This document shows positions 31,331-36,709 of a stretch of 36,709 bases of DNA, piece by piece. The first letter of the stretch is position 1, and each line of letters begins with the position of its first letter. Below the pieces are notes generated by a model. That model did not search any database, was not told the DNA's origin, and worked only from the letters and a program-made list of their open reading frames with translations. The stretch spans positions 1-36,709 of the forward strand of contig CAOKJJ010000028.1 in the NCBI GenBank assembly GCA_948468465.1. Reading direction: 5' to 3'. Both the position numbers and the translations under genes were made by a program. This DNA is from an uncultured Eubacterium sp. GTDB taxonomy: Bacteria; Bacillota_A; Clostridia; Lachnospirales; Lachnospiraceae.

Positions 31331-31359
31331 AAGATAAAGATACAGATAAGATAAAGATA
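31331..31359. repeat. 12-bp direct repeat AAGATAAAGATA
   Basis: AAGATAAAGATA occurs at 31331-31342 and again at 31348-31359 in a purine-rich stretch after the NUDIX stop. It looks like simple-sequence expansion, with no assigned function. Confidence 0.6.
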
Positions 31360-31402
31360 AAAATACAGAAGAAATAGTTTTTCGGAGGTGTCATAAAAAA
31401 TG

Positions 31403-31447
31403 AATCAGGGTATTCGGTTTTGAATCATAAAATGGAATACCCTGATT
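31403..31447. terminator. Bidirectional terminator between the NUDIX gene and glgB
   Basis: AATCAGGGTATTC (31403-31415) pairs perfectly over 13 bases with GAATACCCTGATT (31435-31447). A run of A immediately to the left gives a T-run for minus-strand transcripts, and TT-rich sequence follows on the plus side. It separates convergent genes. The remaining bases to 31513 show no gene. Confidence 0.8.
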
Positions 31448-31513
31448 TGGCCTTTATGTTATGACCGTTTAAAAAGTGCCTGCTATTGTGGTGTCTGCCC
31501 TGCATGTGCGGTC

Positions 31514-33328
31514 TTATGAGACAGAAGCTTTGCTGCCTTCCTGTATGAGATAATATACAGCTGAAAACGGCGGCAGATCGAACGTATAACTGCCTTTTTC
31601 AGGTGTCAGCGAAGTATGGCCGCTAAGTTCTAGTGTTCCGCCATAACGCACCTCGTCGCTGGACAGCAGCAATTCCAGCTTTTCCGCAACTGGTATGTCC
31701 AGTGTATATGCGTCCTGCTCAATATCGGAGAAGTTAAATAAAGCAATAATCCGTTCCTGTCTGCTGATCCGCTCGAATGCGTAAATGCAGGATTTTTCCT
31801 GATGGCAGTCCAGCCACTGGAACCCTTCTTTATCAAAATCATTTTCAAAAAAAGCGGGATGTTTTGCATACAGGCCGTTTAAGTCCATCATAAACCGATG
31901 AAAATTCTGATGTGCCGGATAATCTAAAAGATTCCAGTCCTGCTCTCTTTTCTCATCCCATTCTCTGAAATGGCCGATTTCATTTCCCATAAAATTAAGC
32001 TTCTTGCCAGGATGCGCATACATGTACATATAAAAGGCCCTTGCCTGCGGGAACTTCTTGTCGTAATCCCCATTCATTTTCTGCAGAATCGTTGCCTTGC
32101 CATGTACAACCTCGTCATGGGAAAGCGGCAGCAGAAACTGATCGTCATAATAGTACATCATGGAAAAAGTCAGTTTGTGATAGTCGCGGCTGCGGTACTG
32201 CGGGTCGGTACGGAAATAGTCGAGCGTATCGTTCATCCAGCCCATATCCCATTTATAATCAAAACCGAGTCCGCCTGCGGATACATCTTTCGTAACGCCC
32301 GGATACGAGGTAGAATCCTCAGCAGCCAGAATCGCGGTTGGATGCAGCATTTTCAGGCCCTGATTCATATTTTTTAAAAATTCTACGGCATTCATATTGA
32401 CACCGCGGCCAGGATCACCCTGCCAGTAGATTGCCCGGCTGATGGCATCCATACGCAGTCCGTCAATATGATATTCGCTCAGCCAGTAATTTGCGCAAGA
32501 CTGCAGAAAGCTGCGCACTTCGCCGCGGGAATGCATAAAGTTGCAGCTGCCCCACTCACTGACACCGACAGCGTTGTGCGGATATTCATATAAGGCAGTC
32601 CCGTCATAAGAACTGAGCGCATAATCATCCACGGCAAAATGTACCGGAACAAAGTCCATAATGATGCCGATCTGATTTTTATGGCAGCAGTTGATAAATG
32701 CTTTTAACTGGTCTGCCGTTCCGTATCTGGAGGTCGGACTGAAAAAACCAGTCGACTGATAACCCCAGGACTCATCACAAGGATACTCATTTAGCGGCAT
32801 AACTTCCAGATAATTATAACCGTTTTCTTTTAAATAAGGGATCAGAATATCAGCCATTTCTTCATAGCTGTACCAGGCGTCCGGCTGATCCGATGGTTTA
32901 CGGAAAGATCCCATATGTATTTCATAAATATTGAGCGGTTTATTTTTACAGTCGCTGCGTGACTGCATCCATTTTTTGTCATCAAATACAAAAGCGTCCA
33001 TATCACGGATGAATGACGCGGAATTCGGGCGCAGTTCCATGCCAAAGCCGTACGGGTCGCAATGGTCGATACAGCGTCCGTCACGGCCATAAATACGGTA
33101 TTTGTACATCATGCCTGCAGCAGCATTTTCTACATGGCATTCCCAGAAATGGCCGTCGTGGATTTTATGCATTTCTGTTTCCTGCCAGTCGTTAAATTCA
33201 CCAATCAGGGCAATTCTGGATGCGCCGGGAGCAAAAGTCCGAAAATCTGTTCCGTGATCCGTCAGATGTGCGCCAAGAAACTGATAGGCATCAAATATTT
33301 TTCCGGTATAAAATCCATAAAAGTCCAT
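31514..33328 (-). CDS. glgB: 1,4-alpha-glucan branching enzyme
   Basis: Forms alpha-1,6 branches in glycogen. The 604-residue GH13 protein has an N-terminal CBM48-like module (about 15-105), then the catalytic barrel with region I DFVPVHFA, nucleophile Asp294 in DGLRMDAIS, acid/base Glu337 in LAAEDST and region IV SHDEVVHGK (Asp405), and a C-terminal beta domain. AAGGAGGTTTTT precedes ATG on the minus strand; a longer frame start is rejected. No other glycogen genes are nearby, so it is solitary, and it is divergent from a TetR-type regulator that may control it. Confidence 0.95.
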   Translation of the reverse strand: MDFYGFYTGKIFDAYQFLGAHLTDHGTDFRTFAPGASRIALIGEFNDWQETEMHKIHDGHFWECHVENAAAGMMYKYRIYGRDGRCIDHCDPYGFGMELRPNSASFIRDMDAFVFDDKKWMQSRSDCKNKPLNIYEIHMGSFRKPSDQPDAWYSYEEMADILIPYLKENGYNYLEVMPLNEYPCDESWGYQSTGFFSPTSRYGTADQLKAFINCCHKNQIGIIMDFVPVHFAVDDYALSSYDGTALYEYPHNAVGVSEWGSCNFMHSRGEVRSFLQSCANYWLSEYHIDGLRMDAISRAIYWQGDPGRGVNMNAVEFLKNMNQGLKMLHPTAILAAEDSTSYPGVTKDVSAGGLGFDYKWDMGWMNDTLDYFRTDPQYRSRDYHKLTFSMMYYYDDQFLLPLSHDEVVHGKATILQKMNGDYDKKFPQARAFYMYMYAHPGKKLNFMGNEIGHFREWDEKREQDWNLLDYPAHQNFHRFMMDLNGLYAKHPAFFENDFDKEGFQWLDCHQEKSCIYAFERISRQERIIALFNFSDIEQDAYTLDIPVAEKLELLLSSDEVRYGGTLELSGHTSLTPEKGSYTFDLPPFSAVYYLIQEGSKASVS

Positions 33329-33357
33329 AAAAACCTCCTTGCAGATAATAGACAATA

Positions 33358-33456
33358 GTTGCTTATTTTGGTATGATAATCATACAGGCAAATGCCAGAA
33401 GCTTCCACCAACAATTTTTGTCATTTGACGGATAAGCAACGAATATAAAAAATTGT
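33358..33456. promoter_or_regulatory. Nested inverted repeats between glgB and the TetR gene
   Basis: The region has three symmetric elements: a perfect 15-bp palindrome GTATGATAATCATAC at 33371-33385; GTTGCTTAT (33358-33366) with its inverse ATAAGCAAC (33432-33440); and ACAATTTTT (33411-33419) with its inverse AAAAATTGT (33448-33456). They fill the divergent gap and are candidate operators for the adjacent TetR-family protein. Confidence 0.6.
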
Positions 33457-33479
33457 CGTTTTTTGGAGGTATATAAAGT

Positions 33480-34052
33480 ATGGACATCAGAATGGAAAAA
33501 ACAGAGAAAGCGATTAAAAATGCGTTTATGGAACTGCGTTCCAAAAAACCTCTGGAAAAAATAACAGTAAAAGAACTCTGCAGTCTGGCATGCATTAATA
33601 AATCTACATTTTATTCACATTACGAGGATATTTATGCATTATCAGAAGCGATGGAAACAGAGACAGTAGCGTCCGTATTAAAGAGCATTCCCCATGCGCA
33701 GCAGTACACATTTGAAAATTTGGATGTGGTGGCAAGAGAACTGTGTCTGGCATTTGTATCACATATATCATTGATCCAGATTTTGTTTTCAGGAAAAGGA
33801 CACAGTTATTTGGCAGAAAAGCTGGAACGGGAAATTAAAAAAACAGTGTTTGAAAAATACCCGGAATATAAAGATGACGCAGAAAAAAATATACTGCTGA
33901 CGTATTGCGTACAAGGTGCATATTATGCATATTGGAACAATCAGAATGTGGATATGGAAACGTTGCTGCAGGTGATTGAAAATATCGTAAAGGTGCTGCA
34001 GGCGGAAAAAGGGCTGCGCGGCAAAAAGAAGGGAGGGGAACCGAATGCGTAA
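33480..34052 (+). CDS. TetR/AcrR-family transcriptional regulator
   Basis: The 190-residue protein has an N-terminal TetR helix-turn-helix (about 8-55: EKAIKNAFMELRSKKPLEKI, then VKELCSLACINKSTFYSHYE) and an all-helical C-terminal ligand domain of the kind fused in short TetR regulators. TTTGGAGGTATATAAAGT precedes ATG 33480. It is divergent from glgB with several palindromes between, so it probably controls glgB or itself. Its stop overlaps the start of the downstream AAA-ATPase pseudogene. Confidence 0.93.
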   Translation: MDIRMEKTEKAIKNAFMELRSKKPLEKITVKELCSLACINKSTFYSHYEDIYALSEAMETETVASVLKSIPHAQQYTFENLDVVARELCLAFVSHISLIQILFSGKGHSYLAEKLEREIKKTVFEKYPEYKDDAEKNILLTYCVQGAYYAYWNNQNVDMETLLQVIENIVKVLQAEKGLRGKKKGGEPNA

Positions 34053-34632
34053 AAAGTTTAACACAACAGGATTGTGCCTGCCCCAAAAGCATTATATGGC
34101 AAATATATCCGGTTTGAAGGAAAAACAGTTCCGTTTAATGAAGATTCGAAAGTCATTGCGCTTGCTTCTATGTTTGGGCTTGTAAAAAACAGGGAATCAA
34201 ATGTAGCTATTGCGAATCGTATTTTTGAGACAAGACTTTATAATCGGTTTCTTTCTGTGGCGGAACTGCAGGAAAACGCTATTTACAAAGCTTCCCTCTG
34301 GGATAAAAATCAATTTCTTACAGGGGGATATCTGGATATGCGTAAAGTACTGGAACGATTCGTGCAGCATTTTAACGATCTTTATGCAGACAGCAATGAG
34401 ATATTTTTGGAAGAATCCGGACGGAAACTGTTTTTATTATATTTGAGGCCGATTATCAATGGCAGCGGAAACTATTATATAGAAGCTCGAACAAGAAGTA
34501 TGGGACGAACGGATGTAGTTGTAGATTATCGGGGCGTGCAGTATGTAATAGAGATGAAAATATAGAAAAAAACAAATCGGTGTAAAGGATATCGTGGTTG
34601 GGGATAAGATTGTGACAGAAGCGATTGTTTAG
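34045..34632 (+). pseudogene. Decayed AAA-ATPase/PD-(D/E)XK (DUF1703-type) gene
   Basis: Three pieces of one family are visible. MRKKFNTTGLCLPQKHYMAN at 34045 is the usual N-terminus before the P-loop. A middle block (about 34101-34565, another frame) has NVAIANRIFETRLYNRFLS, EESGRKLFLLYLRPIINGSG and the nuclease core TDVVVDYRGVQYVIEMK. A tail from about 34570 reads QIGVKDIVVGDKIVTEAIV, back in the first frame. The full protein is normally about 500-580 residues, so the ATPase domain and a later segment are deleted and frames shifted. The ATG overlaps the TetR stop. Confidence 0.85.
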
Positions 34633-34720
34633 TTTTTAACTGTGATGATGTGTATAGAAAATGCTTGCTTTTGTAAATGGCTTGTTTCAAGTGAATGGTA
34701 TTATTTATTTGTTAAGATTG

Positions 34721-34728
34721 TCCGATAT
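34721..34728 (+). promoter_or_regulatory. Possible sigma-28 -10 element for the flagellin gene
   Basis: TCCGATAT resembles the flagellar sigma-28 -10 (GCCGATAA) 130 bases before the flagellin start. No good TAAA-type -35 is found at the right spacing, so this is tentative. The rest of 34633-34857 holds nothing else I can assign. Confidence 0.35.
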
Positions 34729-34857
34729 AATAACTAATAGGCTATTACTATTTTATGTATAGTGTTTTCACATCTTGATCATCAGAAAGGTTATAAGTTA
34801 GAAGAAATTTACAGGCATAGGATTCAGGATGAATATAAGACTCATGGAGGAGAAGAT

Positions 34858-36705
34858 ATGCAAGTAGTTGCGCACAATTTAGAATCGCAATTTGCCAATC
34901 GGCAGTTAAATATTACAAGCAAAGACAAGGCCAAAAGTACGGAAAAGCTGTCTTCTGGCTATCGGATCAACAGAAGCGCAGATGACGCTGCAGGGCTGCA
35001 GATCTCAGAAAAAATGAGATGGCAGATACGGGGACTGGACAAAACAGTAGATAACTGCGAGGCGGGTTCTTCTTTTTGTGAAGTGGCGGATGGCGCGATG
35101 CAGGAACTGGAAGATATTGTGCACCGTATGAGAGAGCTGTCTGTACAGGCAGCAAATGATACGAATACATTGGTTGACCGGCAGGCGATACAGAATGAAA
35201 TGAATCAGCTTGTCGTGGAGGTTAACAGAATTACAAGCGATACGGAATTTAACACATTAAGTGTATTTGGCTGGGAGAGATCGTCTACAACTTATAAGCC
35301 GGATCCAGCGAATCCTGGCAGCTGGATCATCACCAAACCGCCGACAACATCTGTGGTTACAGGAACGAACTATGGACTGGGGGAGATTTTAGGAACCGGA
35401 AAAATATATGAGAATGAAAAACTAAATGATAAGATTCAATTTAATATTGCAGATGGGTGGGAAATTACAGGACAGAATCAATATCGGAGGACGCAAGGAA
35501 ATTTATCGTATTATAGCTCTGCAGATGATATTGTTGATGAATTAGGAAAATATATACCGAATGCGGCAACAACAATAAATCTTACTGCCAGTACAGCAAC
35601 TGACCAAACGATTGAGTATACCGATGCCGCTGGGGTTGTATACCGTGCATCAATAAAATTTGATCAGGGAACGCAAATGCTGGATGGCAATTTTCCTGCA
35701 CAGCAAATCAAATTGGAAAAAGGGACTTATACAAATCAAAATGGTGTACAGACTTTTACTAAAGAGGATACAATATTCGCTGTGGAACTAGATCAAACAA
35801 TCGGCAGTACCGCCTATGATAACGGCAAAGATTACGGATCTGCATGGCTGGATTTTTCAGGACTTGGCAAAGATTTTAATCTTTCTGATTTATATGGTCA
35901 GGGATTCAATTCCAGTTGTGCGACCTGTTCAAAGTATTACAGTATCAGCTTTACGGGAGATGCCTGTGCGCAGACCACTCCGAATGGTACGAATTATTCT
36001 TATACAGGGACATCGTCATCGCCGTGTCTGGAAATTAATTTAAGCGGTTGTACGAAGCCGGAGCAAATTGTAGAACGTATTATGGATGCAGTTAAGAATG
36101 CTTCCAATTTTAATAATCATTACACACAATATGCAGTGAAGAAGAATGAGCCAGGAAAACTTTATATCATCGATAATCGGAATCGGTATTCAAACGGAGG
36201 GAGTTCTACATTCGAACCTGCAAAACGAAATAAAGATGGCCAGTTGGAGGTTGGCGGTGAAGTCATTGTAAATAAGGGTGACCCACCAGCAGAAAGGGTC
36301 ATATACGCCAATAAAAATATGTGGATACAGAGTGGTACAACTAATTTAAACGGATTTTTTATTGAAAGGCCATTACTAAGCGCGGGAATTTTAGGTATTA
36401 TGGGGTTGCGTGTGCTGGATTTTGAATCAGCATCCACAGCGATTTCCGCCTGTGACGGAGCATTAACGACACTAAACGAAGAACGCTCTAAAGTCGGCGC
36501 CCAGCAAAACCGTCTGGAATCCGCCATCCTTGTCAACGCCAATACAGAAGAAAACACCCAGGCCGCAGAGTCACGCCTGCGTGATACGGACATGGCCGAA
36601 GAAATGGTTAACTATTCAAAAAGCTCCATTTTAGAGCAGGCAGGGCAGGCAATGCTGGCGCAGGCCAATCAATCCAAGCAGAATATACTCAGCCTGTTTA
36701 GTTAA
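34858..36705 (+). CDS. fliC: Flagellin with a large cysteine-containing central domain
   Basis: This 615-residue filament subunit has a conserved N-terminal D0/D1 (1-140: KLSSGYRINRSADDAAGLQI, RMRELSVQAANDTNT) and C-terminal D1/D0 (about 525-615: NTEENTQAAESRLRDTDMA, QAMLAQANQSKQNILSLFS). The roughly 380-residue centre replaces the short variable region and has a repeated-looking beta-rich sequence with CATC at 354-357 and further Cys at 370, 390 and 398. Two N-terminal Cys (67, 74) and one near 532 are also present. Start ATG 34858 follows TGGAGGAGAAGAT. TLR5-contact residues Arg90, Leu94 and Glu114 are conserved. Confidence 0.95.
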   Translation: MQVVAHNLESQFANRQLNITSKDKAKSTEKLSSGYRINRSADDAAGLQISEKMRWQIRGLDKTVDNCEAGSSFCEVADGAMQELEDIVHRMRELSVQAANDTNTLVDRQAIQNEMNQLVVEVNRITSDTEFNTLSVFGWERSSTTYKPDPANPGSWIITKPPTTSVVTGTNYGLGEILGTGKIYENEKLNDKIQFNIADGWEITGQNQYRRTQGNLSYYSSADDIVDELGKYIPNAATTINLTASTATDQTIEYTDAAGVVYRASIKFDQGTQMLDGNFPAQQIKLEKGTYTNQNGVQTFTKEDTIFAVELDQTIGSTAYDNGKDYGSAWLDFSGLGKDFNLSDLYGQGFNSSCATCSKYYSISFTGDACAQTTPNGTNYSYTGTSSSPCLEINLSGCTKPEQIVERIMDAVKNASNFNNHYTQYAVKKNEPGKLYIIDNRNRYSNGGSSTFEPAKRNKDGQLEVGGEVIVNKGDPPAERVIYANKNMWIQSGTTNLNGFFIERPLLSAGILGIMGLRVLDFESASTAISACDGALTTLNEERSKVGAQQNRLESAILVNANTEENTQAAESRLRDTDMAEEMVNYSKSSILEQAGQAMLAQANQSKQNILSLFS

Positions 36706-36709
36706 CTAA

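Noticed and set aside
34858..36705. Flagellinolysin (protease domain in the flagellin centre)
   Set aside because: No HExxH zinc-protease motif is present in the central domain.
1..36709. CRISPR arrays, tRNA or rRNA genes, intact insertion sequences and prophage
   Set aside because: No regularly spaced direct repeats, cloverleaf or rRNA sequence, transposase ORF or phage genes were seen on either strand.

Overview
The window looks like a chromosomal segment of a motile, anaerobic gut-type Clostridia, most likely Lachnospiraceae. The evidence is low-to-mid GC, strong AGGAGG ribosome-binding sites, sigma-A promoters of the TTGACA-17-TATAAT type, the ECF module next to truA, a ModE-fused MobA-like protein with XdhC, a VanW-family surface protein and a Lachnospiraceae-like flagellin. 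The species cannot be named from this sequence alone.

Layout. 1-54 is the 3' tail of a group II intron. 143-1245 holds a small unknown gene, a decayed Uma2 remnant and an intact Uma2-family gene. 1341-5499 is housekeeping: nth, a DEDDh exonuclease, a membrane TPR protein on the minus strand, a 42-residue membrane protein and a VanW-domain protein. 5558-8217 is a three-gene unit: AIR-synthase/HypE-like protein, Lrp/AsnC regulator and PLP aminotransferase. 8289-12209 is trmL, ecfA1, ecfA2, ecfT and truA.

A carbohydrate-catabolic locus of about 10 kb (12.2-22.25 kb) sits between truA and rplM-rpsI, which are usually neighbours. It encodes two zinc dehydrogenases, an AlsE/RPE-like epimerase, an MFS transporter, a class II aldolase, a PfkB kinase, an aldo/keto reductase, a DAACS-type symporter and a DeoR-family regulator. 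One strong promoter precedes it, with two similar palindromes upstream spaced 105 bp apart, and a strong terminator follows the symporter gene. The gene set fits oxidation of a polyol or sugar (acid) to a ketose, phosphorylation, 3-epimerisation and aldol cleavage. The substrate is unknown, and this is the best candidate here for an undescribed pathway.

22.3-23.3 kb is rplM-rpsI with a perfect consensus promoter and a structured leader. 23.45-23.85 kb holds a DUF4160 remnant and DUF2442. 23.9-30.7 kb reads as a molybdenum/tungsten and molybdo-enzyme accessory region: a FecCD-type ABC importer with a SAM methyltransferase and an NTPase on the minus strand, and the binding lipoprotein, a MobA-ModE fusion and XdhC on the plus strand. 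The promoters of the two arms face each other and overlap.

The right end has a NUDIX hydrolase, a solitary glgB divergent from a TetR regulator with palindromes between them, an AAA-ATPase/PD-(D/E)XK pseudogene with internal deletions, and a 615-residue flagellin containing cysteines. Several degraded relics (Uma2, DUF4160, AAA/PD-(D/E)XK) and the intron tail show past mobile or accessory gene turnover.
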